Translations under genes and position numbers: made by a program
Shown: one piece after another, positions 17,058 to 27,036 of the stretch
How the letters are laid out: the number at the start of each line of letters is the position of its first letter
Position numbering within the stretch: the stretch's first letter is position 1
Notes under the pieces: generated by a model
What the model was told of the DNA's origin: nothing
What the model saw: the letters and a program-made list of their open reading frames with translations, nothing else
Databases searched by the model: none
Origin: Kordiimonas lipolytica
GTDB taxonomy: Bacteria > Pseudomonadota > Alphaproteobacteria > Sphingomonadales > Kordiimonadaceae
NCBI RefSeq assembly: GCF_001550065.1
Contig: NZ_LRUB01000029.1
Location: 84,039 to 148,038 of the forward strand
Length of the DNA: 64,000 bases
Direction of reading: 5' to 3'

Positions 17058-18626
17058 ATGTTCCTGATACCTGCAATTATTTTGCTGCTGCCCTTCCTTC
17101 TGGAAGCGATGGTCACCATCGGATTCACGCGGCCTGAGGCGAAGCGCCATGGGCTTTTCTACATACTGACACCCATAGTTTCCGCGCTGGTTTACATCAG
17201 CTGGGCTGTACTTCTGGGCCATCCCTATATCGCCCTTGGCGGCTGGTTTCTTGTTTATGGCGGCTTCACCATTGTATCCAATGTGAAAAACAAGGTGCTT
17301 GGGGAACCCCTTAATGCACCAGACCTTGAGACCGCCCGCCACCTGTTCATCTATCCGGAATTCTATGTTGCCTATGTCGGCGCCGGGCGATTGATGGTCG
17401 TGGTTGTCACTTTCCTGACGGCCCTGGTCGCAGGCCTTGTGCTTGAGACTTCCTTCGCCAGCCAGCAACAGATTTTACCAGTGCCTGCCGCCTGGGCGCT
17501 TGGTCTTATTGTGTGGGTGCTGTTCCTTTGGTTCCTGGCCCATGCCGCCGCAGCGATCTTCACGCAGGACCGCGCGCGCAAGATGGGCATGATGTTCGAC
17601 ACCAACACAGACACGGCCCGTTTCGGCCTCTTTCCCCTGATGCCGCTTTATGCGGTGCTGTTGATGGACAAGGCAGAAAACCCGGCACTGAAGGTCAGGC
17701 GTCCGGCCCTTGAGCCGCCAACCGTGAAACCGGACCTGATCGCCATCCAGGCGGAAAGCTATTTCGATATCGACCGGCTTTACCGAAACCTTGATGGGCA
17801 CCACAACCACATTTGGGAACCGCTCGCAGCCCTGCGCGACAAGGGTGCGGCCGCTGGCACGCTCGAAGTCCCAGCCTGGGGCGCATCCACGATGCAGAGC
17901 GAGTTCGCCTTCCTTTCAGGGACGCGTAACGAAGACCTGGGCATTGATTGCATCAACCCTTATCAGCGCGCAGCACACACCGGCGTTGAAACACTGGCCA
18001 CGCGCCTCAAAGCGGCGGGCTACCGCACCATCTGCATCCATCCGGCCAAAAAGGAATTCTTCCGCCGCAATACGGTGATCCCAAAGCTGGGGTTTGATGA
18101 CTTCATCGGGCTTGAGGCATTCGAGGACGCCGAGCGTTTCGGCCTTTATGTCTCAGACAAGGCGCTTGGGGACGTGATCGAACAGACGATTGCCGACCAT
18201 AAAGCCGCAAGCGACCAGCCCCTGTTCCTGTTCGTGATCTCCATTGAAAGCCACGGCCCCTGGCAGCCAGGGCGGCTTGCAAGCTGGATTGATGAAGAAA
18301 AGGCACAGGCGGAAGACCCAACGAAGGACCGATCCTTCGCGCTATACCGTCAGCATATGGACCATCTGCTGGAGCTGTTTGACCGGCTGGGGCCACAGGC
18401 CAAAGAGACGCTCGACCGCCCGCGGGCAATCAGCTTCTATGGCGATCACCTGCCTGCTTTCCACGAACTGTTCAGCCAGCACGGCATTGAAGGCAAAGCC
18501 GTGGATTATTTGCTGTGGTCAAGCGAAGGCCCGCTTGAAAGCGCAGACGGCAAGCGGGTGGAAAACCTGGGCGACGATATGCTCAAGGCCGCGGGCTTTA
18601 AGGACGGCCCTTCATCAGGCGAATGA
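17058..18626 (+). CDS. LtaS-like sulfatase-family phosphoglycerol transferase
   Basis: A 522-residue membrane protein with an N-terminal block of about five helices (residues 1-180), then an alkaline-phosphatase/sulfatase-fold domain. The metal and nucleophile motifs of LtaS/MdoB-type enzymes are visible: LIAIQAESYFD, GASTMQSEFAFLSG with the candidate threonine nucleophile, FVISIESHGPW, and SFYGDHLPAF near the end. Such enzymes transfer phosphoglycerol or similar groups from phospholipid to extracytoplasmic glycans. ATG 17058 was chosen; a TTG 6 nt upstream is also possible. It follows kpsS, so decoration of the exported capsule is a reasonable guess. Its last 29 nt overlap the convergent hydrolase gene. 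Confidence 0.82.
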   Translation: MFLIPAIILLLPFLLEAMVTIGFTRPEAKRHGLFYILTPIVSALVYISWAVLLGHPYIALGGWFLVYGGFTIVSNVKNKVLGEPLNAPDLETARHLFIYPEFYVAYVGAGRLMVVVVTFLTALVAGLVLETSFASQQQILPVPAAWALGLIVWVLFLWFLAHAAAAIFTQDRARKMGMMFDTNTDTARFGLFPLMPLYAVLLMDKAENPALKVRRPALEPPTVKPDLIAIQAESYFDIDRLYRNLDGHHNHIWEPLAALRDKGAAAGTLEVPAWGASTMQSEFAFLSGTRNEDLGIDCINPYQRAAHTGVETLATRLKAAGYRTICIHPAKKEFFRRNTVIPKLGFDDFIGLEAFEDAERFGLYVSDKALGDVIEQTIADHKAASDQPLFLFVISIESHGPWQPGRLASWIDEEKAQAEDPTKDRSFALYRQHMDHLLELFDRLGPQAKETLDRPRAISFYGDHLPAFHELFSQHGIEGKAVDYLLWSSEGPLESADGKRVENLGDDMLKAAGFKDGPSSGE

Positions 18627-19497
18627 TCGACGCCCGCGCACGGTGGGCTTCCGGCATATTCACAAGTGGCCAGCAGTGGAACATGCCCGGCTCCTGATGA
18701 TAACTCATCATTTGCCCAGCCTCCGCCAGCCGGTCAGCGAAGCGCTTGCAGTCTGGCATCAGGATATCACGCGTTCCAATGAAGATATGGCAGGGCGGCA
18801 GGCCATCCACCGGGCCATGAATGGGGCTGACCCGCGGGTCATCGATCGGCAGGCCGTTCGCATACATGCGCCCCGCTTCCTGCAGGCCACCAATGGAAAG
18901 CCACGGGTCTGCGGGGTCAATGAGCTCTATTTCCGGCCGGTCCAGCGCCACATCAAGCCAGGGCGATATCATAAACAGGTTTTCCGGCAGGCGCGCGCCA
19001 ATTGCCATCAGCTTCTGCGTCAGCGCAAGGCCAAGCCCGCCACCGGCGCTGTCACCCATCAAATGGATGGACTTGTCGCCCACACGGGCTTCGAACGCCT
19101 TCCAGGCGGCTTCCGTATGGTCAAGGGCGGCAAGCACATCATGCTCGGGCGCGAGCGGATAGATGGGCACCATGACGGTGGCATTCGCCTTATGGGCAAA
19201 GTCTGCGATGAAAGACCAGTGCGGCGGGATGATTTCGAACACATATGCGCCGCCGTGCAGGTAGAAAACATGATGATCGGGCGTTTTGCCTTTTGGGCTG
19301 ACCACATAGGTGGGGAAGCCGCCGATATCCATTTCCTCGATATCCAACCGCTTGTGGATTTTCTCACCGGGGCGATAGTCAACGCTGGCGCGCCGCTTCT
19401 TGATGGTCTCGCGGATCGTGGGGCCGTCCTTCAGCCCGCCTTTCCGGTCCAGAAGCTTCAGGATCAGTACAAACAAATGTGACTTCAAACTCGCCAT
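18598..19497 (-). CDS. Alpha/beta hydrolase, HSL-type esterase
   Basis: A 299-residue hydrolase of the hormone-sensitive-lipase family. The oxyanion-hole motif is YLHGGAYVF and the nucleophile elbow is GDSAGGGLG, with the serine in the middle. The acid comes from the IGTRDILMPDC region and the histidine from EPGMFHCWPL. This set is typical of carboxylesterases acting on short acyl or aryl esters. There is no signal peptide, although the N-terminus (LFVLILKLLDR) is hydrophobic. GGGGAGG precedes the ATG. It is convergent with the LtaS-like gene and has no clear link to the capsule; an ester-removing role is only a possibility. Confidence 0.85.
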   Translation of the reverse strand: MASLKSHLFVLILKLLDRKGGLKDGPTIRETIKKRRASVDYRPGEKIHKRLDIEEMDIGGFPTYVVSPKGKTPDHHVFYLHGGAYVFEIIPPHWSFIADFAHKANATVMVPIYPLAPEHDVLAALDHTEAAWKAFEARVGDKSIHLMGDSAGGGLGLALTQKLMAIGARLPENLFMISPWLDVALDRPEIELIDPADPWLSIGGLQEAGRMYANGLPIDDPRVSPIHGPVDGLPPCHIFIGTRDILMPDCKRFADRLAEAGQMMSYHQEPGMFHCWPLVNMPEAHRARASIIRLMKGRP

Positions 19498-19555
19498 ACA
19501 TCCTCCCCAATGGCTGTGCCCGGTACACTATGGCGCGAAAAGGGTGAAAGCAAGG

Positions 19556-20020
19556 TTAAGGGTCCGCCCTATCTGGCGAAGTTGCCAAAGGGGACCGACC
19601 ATGACGGTTTTCAGCCTTCATCCCGCGAAGAAAGGCCGATGGCAGGACAAATGCCAAAACAATTCCCCAAAGCCAAAAGGTTGTATCTATATGCTCACCC
19701 ACGAGAGGAAAGATCTTCAGCACCCACGGCAAAGAAAAAGCTAAGACCCACCAACCGGACAGATCAAAGTCGTGCAAACGCCGCACCTGAAGCGCCAGCA
19801 TCAACGCAATGGCCGCCTTCTGAAAAATTGGTTCCCAATAGGTCACCGCCGGCACTGGATAGACTTTACCCATCGCGGCCTGCCACGCCAGCTCGTCTCG
19901 CCAGCCAATCAGGCGGTCACACACCAACAGAAAACCGCAAAAAATGAGATACTCCGCACGACCAGCCCGTCCATTGAAGTCCAGAACATGCTTGAGTGAA
20001 TAAAAAATAGACGCCCACAT
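19556..20020 (-). CDS. DUF805 family membrane protein
   Basis: A 154-residue protein with the DUF805 pattern: an N-terminal FNGRAGRAEYLIFCGFLL helix, the RRLHDFDLSGWWVLAFSLPW core, and further hydrophobic helices at about residues 66-80 and 108-128. The family consists of small inner-membrane proteins of unknown role. GGGGGAG lies before the ATG. It lies alone between the hydrolase and a terminator hairpin. Confidence 0.8.
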   Translation of the reverse strand: MWASIFYSLKHVLDFNGRAGRAEYLIFCGFLLVCDRLIGWRDELAWQAAMGKVYPVPAVTYWEPIFQKAAIALMLALQVRRLHDFDLSGWWVLAFSLPWVLKIFPLVGEHIDTTFWLWGIVLAFVLPSAFLRGMKAENRHGRSPLATSPDRADP

Positions 20021-20037
20021 TACTTTGCTCCCCCAAC

Positions 20038-20067
20038 AAAAAAGGCCGGGAACATCCCAGCCTTTTT
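20038..20067 (-). terminator. Rho-independent terminator after cysNC
   Basis: The stem AAAAAGGC-GGGA / TCCC-GCCTTTTT is flanked by A and T runs on both sides, so it can work in either direction. On the minus strand it lies about 150 nt after the cysNC stop and just before the DUF805 gene, which makes it the likely end of the cysDNC transcript. Confidence 0.75.
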
Positions 20068-20090
20068 CGGTGTTGATTTCAAGCTTTGAT

Positions 20091-20203
20091 CGTCATGCTG
20101 AACTTGGTTGGCGTACCGCCAGCTTCGCAAACAGCATCCATTAAATTGCTCCACCACCCATTCAGATGGCCCCATGGACCCTGAATCAAGTTCAGGGTGA
20201 CAT
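20091..20203. repeat. REP-like inverted pair with internal hairpin
   Basis: The 16-nt arms at 20091-20106 and 20188-20203 are inverted copies with three differences (core CTGAACTT). The right arm also forms its own 8-bp hairpin (20178-20198, ACCCTGAA / TTCAGGGT). Such CTGAACTT-containing palindromes are scattered through many alphaproteobacterial genomes as intergenic repeats. It sits between the cysNC stop and the terminator. Confidence 0.5.
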
Positions 20204-20213
20204 TTACCAACAA

Positions 20214-22136
20214 TTACCGTTGGCCGCCCCCATTGGCGTTCAGATAGCCGTTTTCCTCAAGATAGGCGATGATCACATCGGCGCAGTCTTCGGCGCTCAT
20301 CTTTTCCGTGTTCACATGGATGTCGGCACGTTCAGGCGCTTCATAGGGGCTGTCATAGCCCGTGAAGTTCTTGATCTCGCCCGCTTTGGCCTTTTTATAC
20401 AGGCCCTTGGGGTCACGCTCTGCGCACACCTCAATCGGCGTGTCCACATAGACTTCGATAAACTCGCCCTCGTCCATCAGGTCATGCACCATGCGGCGCT
20501 CTGCCCGGAACGGGGAGATAAAGCTGGTCATCACCACAAGGCCCGCGTCCACCATCAGTTTGGCAACCTCGCCCACGCGGCGGATGTTTTCCACCCGGTC
20601 GGCGTCGGTGAAGCCCAGGTCCTGGTTAAGGCCATGGCGCACGTTGTCGCCGTCCAGCGTGTAGGTGTGGCGGCCGCGTGCGAACAGGCGTTTTTCAACG
20701 ATGTTGGCGATGGTGGATTTGCCGGAACCGGAAAGCCCAGTGAACCACAGCACCGCCGGGCGCTGGTGTTTCATGTCCGCGCGGGCAATCTTGTCCACGT
20801 CCAATGCCTGCCAGTGGATGTTCGACGCACGGCGAAGCGCGAAGTCGATCATGCCCACACCAACGGTCGAGTTGGTGATGCGGTCGATGATGATGAAGGC
20901 GCCGGTGTCGCGGTTGATGCCATAAGGGTCAAACGCGATACGGCTGTCGAGCGCGATGTTACAGATACCGATCTCGTTCAGCTCAAGCTTCTTCGCGGCA
21001 GTGTGCTCAAGCGTGTTCACATTCACCTTGTGCTTCAGGTCTGTCACCAGGCCGGGAATGGTTTTGTTCGCAGTCTTGAACAGGTATGGGCGGCCCGGCA
21101 GCATCTGTTCTTCGGCCATCCAGATGATTTTGGCTTCGAACTGGTCGGCCACCTCACACGGATGATCCTTGCCCGCGATCACGTCCCCGCGGGAGATATC
21201 AATCTCGTCATTCAGCGTCAGCGTAATGGCTTCGCCCGCAACCGCCTCATCCAGTTCACCATCATAGGTGACGATGGATTTCACCGTGCTTTCAACCGCA
21301 CTTGGCAGCACCTTGATCGGGTCGCCCGGGCGGATGGTGCCGCTTGCGATAGTGCCGGAAAAGCCGCGGAAGTCCAGGTTCGGGCGGTTAACCCACTGAA
21401 CCGGCAGGCGGAAGTCCGCCGCCTGGCGCGCATCACCCACTGGAACAGTTTCCAGGTAATTCATCAGGGTTGGGCCGTCATACCAAGGCGTGTTTTCTGA
21501 TTTCGTCAGGATATTGTCGCCCTTCAGCGCGGAAAGCGGGATGGATACGATCTCTGCGAAACCGAAGTCCTTCGCGAACTCGCGGTACTCGACTTCAATA
21601 TCGTTCAGCACCTTCTGGCTATAGTCCACAAGGTCCATCTTGTTGACGGCCAGCACAATGCGCTTGATACCCAGAAGCGAGCAGATGAAGCTATGGCGGC
21701 GGGTCTGGGTGAGCACACCGCGGCGCGCATCGATCAGCAGGATGGCGACGTCGGCTGTAGAGGCGCCCGTGGCCATATTGCGGGTATATTGCTCGTGCCC
21801 CGGCGTGTCGGCCACGATGAACTTGCGCTTGTCGGTTGAGAAGAAGCGGTAAGCCACATCGATGGTGATGCCCTGCTCGCGCTCGGCCGCGAGGCCATCC
21901 ACCAGAAGCGCAAAGTCAATCTCCTGGCCTTGGGTGCCCATCTTCTTGCTGTCGGCCTCAAGGGCGCTCAGCTGGTCTTCAAAGATCAGCTTGCTGTCAT
22001 AAAGCAGGCGACCGATGAGGGTGGATTTACCGTCATCCACGCTGCCGCACGTGATAAAGCGCAGCATGGATTTTTCTTCCTGGGCCTTCAGGTAGGCCGA
22101 GATATCTTCAGCAATGAGGTCAGACTGGTGCGACAT
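20214..22136 (-). CDS. cysNC: Bifunctional sulfate adenylyltransferase subunit 1 / APS kinase
   Basis: A 640-residue fusion. The N-terminal CysN GTPase part (about 1-440) shows the P-loop [28 protein letters not shown] and NKMDLVD. The C-terminal CysC part (about 450-640) shows a second P-loop, [14 protein letters not shown], then [15 protein letters not shown] and [11 protein letters not shown]. With CysD it activates sulfate to APS, and the kinase domain makes PAPS, the donor for sulfotransferases. Its ATG shares one base with the cysD stop. Because it sits among capsule genes with three sulfotransferase-type proteins, and no PAPS reductase gene is near, its main product here is probably PAPS for glycan sulfation. 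Confidence 0.95.
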   Translation of the reverse strand: MSHQSDLIAEDISAYLKAQEEKSMLRFITCGSVDDGKSTLIGRLLYDSKLIFEDQLSALEADSKKMGTQGQEIDFALLVDGLAAEREQGITIDVAYRFFSTDKRKFIVADTPGHEQYTRNMATGASTADVAILLIDARRGVLTQTRRHSFICSLLGIKRIVLAVNKMDLVDYSQKVLNDIEVEYREFAKDFGFAEIVSIPLSALKGDNILTKSENTPWYDGPTLMNYLETVPVGDARQAADFRLPVQWVNRPNLDFRGFSGTIASGTIRPGDPIKVLPSAVESTVKSIVTYDGELDEAVAGEAITLTLNDEIDISRGDVIAGKDHPCEVADQFEAKIIWMAEEQMLPGRPYLFKTANKTIPGLVTDLKHKVNVNTLEHTAAKKLELNEIGICNIALDSRIAFDPYGINRDTGAFIIIDRITNSTVGVGMIDFALRRASNIHWQALDVDKIARADMKHQRPAVLWFTGLSGSGKSTIANIVEKRLFARGRHTYTLDGDNVRHGLNQDLGFTDADRVENIRRVGEVAKLMVDAGLVVMTSFISPFRAERRMVHDLMDEGEFIEVYVDTPIEVCAERDPKGLYKKAKAGEIKNFTGYDSPYEAPERADIHVNTEKMSAEDCADVIIAYLEENGYLNANGGGQR

Positions 22137-23041
22137 TAGAAATACCCCTCTTGCTTTTTCTTCTCCATGGATGCCGCGGCGTCATGGTCGATCACCCGGC
22201 CCTGGCGCTCGGAACTGGTGGTCAGCAGCATTTCCTGGATCACTTCTTCAAGCGTGTCAGCCTCAGATTCCACAGCACCGGTCAGCGGGTAGCAGCCCAG
22301 CGTACGGAAACGCACGGACTTCATCATCGGCTCTTCGCCTTCCTTTAGCGGGAAGCGGTCGTCATCCACCATGAACAGCTGGCCGTCGCGTTCCACAACA
22401 GGGCGCTTCTTCGACAGATACAGGCCGGGGATTGGAATATTTTCCAGGTGGATATATTGCCAGATATCCAGCTCGGTCCAGTTCGAAAGCGGGAACACGC
22501 GGATGCTTTCACCCTTGTTCTTGCGGGCGTTATAAAGGTTCCACAGTTCCGGGCGCTGGTTCTTCGGGTCCCAGCGGTGCTGGGCGGAGCGGAAGGAAAA
22601 TACGCGTTCTTTCGCACGGGACTTTTCCTCGTCCCGGCGCGCGCCACCGAAGGCTGCGTCAAAACCGTATTTATCCAGCGCCGCCTTGAGCGCCTGGGTT
22701 TTCATCACATCGGTATGAACCTGGCTACCGTGGGTGAATGGGCCGATGCCCTCATTGACACCTTCCTCATTGATATGAACAATCAGGTCGAGGCCCAGCT
22801 CCTTGGTCAGATTATCCCGAAATTCGATCATCTCGCGGAACTTCCAGGTAGTATCCACATGCATGACTGGGAACGGCGGTTTGGAAGGATAGAATGCCTT
22901 CATCGCCAGGTGCAGCATCACCGCGCTGTCCTTGCCGACAGAATAAAGCATCACCGGGTTTTCAGCTTCCGCCGCAACCTCGCGCATGATGTGGATGCTT
23001 TCGGCTTCCAGTCGTTTCAAATGGGTAAGTGTTTTTGTCAT
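22136..23041 (-). CDS. cysD: Sulfate adenylyltransferase subunit 2
   Basis: A 301-residue PP-loop ATPase, the usual CysD length with start ATG 23041 (the frame is open to 23083, but the extra 14 residues have no family match). Motifs seen are [15 protein letters not shown] for pyrophosphate binding, [26 protein letters not shown] and [18 protein letters not shown]. It catalyses formation of APS from sulfate and ATP with the CysN GTPase. It is translationally coupled to cysNC through a one-base TAATG overlap. Confidence 0.96.
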   Translation of the reverse strand: MTKTLTHLKRLEAESIHIMREVAAEAENPVMLYSVGKDSAVMLHLAMKAFYPSKPPFPVMHVDTTWKFREMIEFRDNLTKELGLDLIVHINEEGVNEGIGPFTHGSQVHTDVMKTQALKAALDKYGFDAAFGGARRDEEKSRAKERVFSFRSAQHRWDPKNQRPELWNLYNARKNKGESIRVFPLSNWTELDIWQYIHLENIPIPGLYLSKKRPVVERDGQLFMVDDDRFPLKEGEEPMMKSVRFRTLGCYPLTGAVESEADTLEEVIQEMLLTTSSERQGRVIDHDAAASMEKKKQEGYF

Positions 23042-23169
23042 CAAAAATCCGCCAACAGCTTGCTTTGAGCCCTTAAACCTCAAGGCTTTTAAAGATGGTG
23101 CGGGTGTAGCGCAAGCACAAGCAGTAAAGAAAATGATTTTTTCTTTTTTCCAACCCTAGGGGGGCTATT

Positions 23170-23186
23170 TTGGAATATTTTTCCAA
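23170..23186. promoter_or_regulatory. Perfect palindrome upstream of cysD
   Basis: TTGGAA-N5-TTCCAA lies about 130 nt before the cysD start, within a 194-nt gap that must hold the cysDNC promoter if the operon is not read from the gene upstream. Its size and symmetry fit a dimeric repressor or activator site. Which regulator binds cannot be told. Confidence 0.35.
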
Positions 23187-23235
23187 TTACCCACCATCGC
23201 CATCAGCCACACTTACCCGACAGCTAAACCCAACC

Positions 23236-24816
23236 TTAGAGCTTCATCAAGGATGCTCGCCTGCCCGAAACACTGAGATCAGGTTGCTCTTCAATGTCCC
23301 TTTCCGCCAGAAAGTCCTCCAGAACCTTTTGCAGGACGCCCGCATTCCTGAGCTCCCCCGCCGGATTGTGGCCAGCGCCTGTTAACACCATGATCCGCGT
23401 GTCGTCCACCAGGGTTTTCGCATACAGCGCATGTCGCATATCAAGGTCATCCTGATTGCCCACAATGATATGGACAGGATGCCTGATCTGGTCCGCAACC
23501 TCTGTTACCGAAAGGTGGCTGTCGCTTTCAATCTGTGAAATCAGCCGGTGCCAGCGGCGATCGGTCAGAAGGTTTCGGGTGTCTGCATCGATAAACACCT
23601 GCGGCCCGAACAAAAGGGTCGCCTTGGGTTTGATGAAGGCGCTGAACATGAGGGCCGCAAAGCCCCCGGCTGAACTGCCAAGCGTGTAAAGCTCCGTGTC
23701 TGCCAGGTGGCCGATCAGGGATTTGATCCGGTTGCCTTTTTCCTCGAAGGTCGCGCCAAATTCCTTGATATCGGCATGATACCAGGACCGGTGAACATCC
23801 CGGAAAAACACCAGATTGCAGTCAAGGCTGGACAAGGCCTTGCGAAACTCGAACACCGGCATGCCCAACTGGAGCCCCAAACCACCGAAGGCCACGATGG
23901 TCTTTTTGGCGCCATTGTCGTGAATTTCGAAAGGCGGTGCATTTTCAATCTCTTCTTTCGAGGCCTCGGGCGCGCGCTGGCCTTCAGGCTTCATGCCCGC
24001 GTGAACATCCGGCACCATGGTGATATCGAAAGGGTCGTAACCGAACTTGTCATAATCGATCCGATAGATGCGGGCGATCTGCTCGAGAATATCCTTATGA
24101 AGGAAGTTTTCCTTGTTCAGATATTCCGGATGGGCCGCCAGCTCAAAAGACGGCATGTCGGCTGCATCAATGGTTACGGCGGTATCATCATATTTGGTGC
24201 GATTGATCGCCGGCTTTCTGTAGTTGATACCGAAGTGTTCATTCAGCCAGTCAAACGCATAGTCCGCATCTTCAAGGTAAAGCAGCTTCTTGTACTTGAA
24301 GCCGCTACGGCCATAAGCAATCGGCACCTGCGTGTTCCAGTGGCCGTCAAGCTGCGGTTCACCCTGCGTCACATTGTTTACGCGCGCTTCAATCTGGTCC
24401 AGGAACTGGCGAAAGGAAATCCCCGCGAACCCTTCACCGCCGGGCTCGGCAAAGCCCCAGTTGATAAGGCTGCGGCGAATTGCTGCTTCATGCTTTTCCC
24501 AGGCGTCAATCGGCTTGCGCTGGTAGACAACAAATTTGTTTAGAAAGGCGCTCAGGACCCGTGTAGCGGGATGGCGCACAAGCGCAATAGCCGAATAGCC
24601 ATTCTTGTTGACCAGCTTCCGGGCGTCGCGAAAATGGCTGAAATAGCCCTCGCCACGCAACCAGGCGCGGGCGTCGGAATAATCCTTGCGCACCTCTTCC
24701 TGGCGAACGCCCAGATACCCATAGACAAACCATTGAACAAGGCTGGTACATCCGGATTTCGGAGACCAGAAAAGAAGGTTTTTCCCTTCCTGGTCTACAT
24801 AGGCTTGCCTGGTCAT
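23236..24816 (-). CDS. Sulfotransferase fused to alpha/beta-hydrolase-like domain
   Basis: A 526-residue two-domain protein. Residues 1-270 are a sulfotransferase: 5'-phosphosulfate loop FWSPKSGCTSLVQW (about 16-29) and 3'-phosphate motif ALVRHPATRVLSAFLNKF. Residues about 295-505 look like an alpha/beta hydrolase: a strand FGGLGLQLG, the nucleophile elbow LGSSAGGFAALM (serine near 381), an acid in VGNQDDLD (near 455) and a histidine in TGAGHNPAG (near 482). A charged linker rich in Glu/Lys/Pro joins them. ATG 24816 has GGGGG 5 nt upstream. It lies between kpsC and cysD, so capsule modification is likely. A fused esterase or a substrate-recruiting domain are both possible. Confidence 0.78.
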   Translation of the reverse strand: MTRQAYVDQEGKNLLFWSPKSGCTSLVQWFVYGYLGVRQEEVRKDYSDARAWLRGEGYFSHFRDARKLVNKNGYSAIALVRHPATRVLSAFLNKFVVYQRKPIDAWEKHEAAIRRSLINWGFAEPGGEGFAGISFRQFLDQIEARVNNVTQGEPQLDGHWNTQVPIAYGRSGFKYKKLLYLEDADYAFDWLNEHFGINYRKPAINRTKYDDTAVTIDAADMPSFELAAHPEYLNKENFLHKDILEQIARIYRIDYDKFGYDPFDITMVPDVHAGMKPEGQRAPEASKEEIENAPPFEIHDNGAKKTIVAFGGLGLQLGMPVFEFRKALSSLDCNLVFFRDVHRSWYHADIKEFGATFEEKGNRIKSLIGHLADTELYTLGSSAGGFAALMFSAFIKPKATLLFGPQVFIDADTRNLLTDRRWHRLISQIESDSHLSVTEVADQIRHPVHIIVGNQDDLDMRHALYAKTLVDDTRIMVLTGAGHNPAGELRNAGVLQKVLEDFLAERDIEEQPDLSVSGRRASLMKL

Positions 24817-24942
24817 TTTATCCCCCAACAAAATACATTTTAATCGCTGATCCGATTAACGCAGTTTAGCTGCCCGCTCCAGCCTATAATTGGACCAACC
24901 GCCGCTACATTCGGAACCATCCACAGGCAGGGTCACATGCCG

Positions 24943-27036
24943 TTACCGGCGCAGCGCCTCCGCGATATACATGGCTTTGCGCGCCAGCTTGGCAACCGAG
25001 GCAACAGGCCCGCCGGAGATCACGCTGCCGCCGCGTTCCATAACGGCAATGTCCGCCACCAGCGCTTCCGGGCCATAGCTTTTGCCGCCCGGCCACTGAA
25101 CATAGCGCGCATAGACACACAAAAGGCCATAAACAAGCGCGTCCAGCGGTAGGTCGCGCCCGCGACGCTCGCTCAGGCGAGCGCCCAATTGGTCGGTCGT
25201 CAGGCCCCAGCCGGCATAAAACGGCATGCCGTAGGTTGTCACCTTAATGCCCCGCAGAATGGCCTCAAAACCCGTCAGGCTCGTCATGGTATGCACTTGA
25301 TCGACAGCCTCAAGGCAATCGATGATATCTGCGTCTATCACCACTTCGCTTGCGCAGCGCTCGAGCACATCCTGAGGCACCGCCCCTTCCCGGTTGCCCG
25401 ACACCACATCAGGGTGCGGCTTATAGATGATATAGGCTTCCGGATTGGATTGATGCGCGGCCTCCAGAAGGGCGGCGTTGGTCTTGACCTCGGGTGACCC
25501 CAGCTGGATCGAGGCATCGGCTTCCACCTGCCCCGGCACCAGGATCACCGGCTTGCCACCCGCCTTGGCCCTGAAGTCCAGCTTGCCCGCCGACCCCACA
25601 TTATATTTGGAAACACGCGCGCCCAGAACCGCTTCACGCAGGGCCTTGCCACGCGCCAGGTCGTGGCGGTCAAAATCATGCTTCTTCAGGAAGGTCTCCA
25701 GGTCGCTTGGGCCGCGGCCATCATAATAGATGCCCGTCCGGTCCAGCACCAGAGAGGACGGCCTGCGAAGATCGCTCCCCAGCCCCACAGACCGCAGAAA
25801 ACCATCCTCCATGCGCCAGACCGGGATATGATCCGGCACAGCTTCGGCTTCCTTGTCGTGCTTTCGCCCCCACAAAATGACAATATCGCCGTCCCTGTAT
25901 TCATAGCCGTCCAGCATCTGGGGTTTGATGAAGACAGTATTCTTTTCACCCACCCCCACGAACTCGGGGATGAAGCCCCGCTTCCACAAGCTGAAGCCCA
26001 CCGCCAGCGCCCGCTTGCCGCGTGGCCGCACCATCTGGCGTTCCGCGGTCAGGATATCCAGAACGCGTTCCAGCTCACATGCTTCACCCGTGAAGGGGTC
26101 GACATAGCGGCTGTAGACGATGAAAGCGGCCGCGAACAGCTCTTCCAGGCTTCGGTTGGCGATGCGGGCTTCGCAAAGCTGCCGGTCATGCGTCAGGCCC
26201 CAGCCCGCGTAAAACGGCAGACCAAAGCAGGATACCTTCTTGCCTGCAATCAAGCCTTCAAGGCCCATCTGGCTGGTCACCACATAGACATGGTCGACCC
26301 GTTCCATCAGTGCCTGAGGCGCCACATCGTCGGCAATGAACATCACCCGCTCGTGTGTGCGCTCCAGGTCGAAATGCCCGCGCTTGCTGCCTGCCAGCAC
26401 GTCTGGGTGCACCTTCACCAGCACAAGCGACGTGGGATTTTCCTCCAGCGCAGTTTTCAGCATTTCCATGAACATGCTGTCATCCGCCATGCCGTATTTG
26501 ATCGACTGATCGGCGAACGTCTGGTCCACCACCAGAACCTTCGGTCCCTTGAAGGCGTTCAACTTTTCCCTGAGCTCAGGCGAGATATCGAAGGGCGCGT
26601 GGTTATATTTCGACAGCCGCCAGCGCCGGATGCGCGCCATGGCATCGCGCGAGCGGGCCAGAAGCTCATCCGTGATCCAGTCATCCCGGTTCAGCAACCC
26701 TTCAAGGTCGCTTGGGGTATGGGCGTCATAATAGATACCGCTTTTGTCCACCACGAGCGACAGGCGGCGCCCGTCCATGGATGGGTGGCTCAAATACCCT
26801 AGGAAGCCGTCCTCCAGGCGCCAATATTCCAGGTTACGGCGCTTGGCATAGGCCCGTGCCTTTTCCGTATTTTCCTTCTGGCCCCAGCCCACAACCACAT
26901 CGCCATCACGGGCGCCAGACAAGCCCTTGCGGACCTCGCGCCCCAGAAGCGCGGACAAAAGCGGATCGCCTGCGATGCCGCCAGAGGTTGTCAGCGCGCG
27001 GGGGGCTTGGGTCTTCTCTGTGCTTGTTTCGGTCAT
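24943..27036 (-). CDS. kpsC: Capsule polysaccharide Kdo transferase KpsC (dual domain)
   Basis: A 697-residue protein with two tandem related halves, the hallmark of KpsC. Each half holds a GWGLT segment followed by a hydrophobic SLEELFAAAFIVYSRYVDP or PLDALVYGLLCVYARYVQW run. Each also has a KPHPDV/KVHPDV motif, and YVVTSQMGLEGLIAGKKV pairs with TMTSLTGFEAILRGIKV. The two halves add alternating beta-Kdo residues to the phosphatidylglycerol-based anchor, working with KpsS. Its start overlaps the kdsB stop as ATGA, so it is last in the kdsA-kdsC-kdsB-kpsC operon. Confidence 0.93.
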   Translation of the reverse strand: MTETSTEKTQAPRALTTSGGIAGDPLLSALLGREVRKGLSGARDGDVVVGWGQKENTEKARAYAKRRNLEYWRLEDGFLGYLSHPSMDGRRLSLVVDKSGIYYDAHTPSDLEGLLNRDDWITDELLARSRDAMARIRRWRLSKYNHAPFDISPELREKLNAFKGPKVLVVDQTFADQSIKYGMADDSMFMEMLKTALEENPTSLVLVKVHPDVLAGSKRGHFDLERTHERVMFIADDVAPQALMERVDHVYVVTSQMGLEGLIAGKKVSCFGLPFYAGWGLTHDRQLCEARIANRSLEELFAAAFIVYSRYVDPFTGEACELERVLDILTAERQMVRPRGKRALAVGFSLWKRGFIPEFVGVGEKNTVFIKPQMLDGYEYRDGDIVILWGRKHDKEAEAVPDHIPVWRMEDGFLRSVGLGSDLRRPSSLVLDRTGIYYDGRGPSDLETFLKKHDFDRHDLARGKALREAVLGARVSKYNVGSAGKLDFRAKAGGKPVILVPGQVEADASIQLGSPEVKTNAALLEAAHQSNPEAYIIYKPHPDVVSGNREGAVPQDVLERCASEVVIDADIIDCLEAVDQVHTMTSLTGFEAILRGIKVTTYGMPFYAGWGLTTDQLGARLSERRGRDLPLDALVYGLLCVYARYVQWPGGKSYGPEALVADIAVMERGGSVISGGPVASVAKLARKAMYIAEALRR

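Noticed and set aside
20166..21500. 444-codon plus-strand frame
   Set aside because: It is antisense to cysNC, whose motifs are unambiguous.
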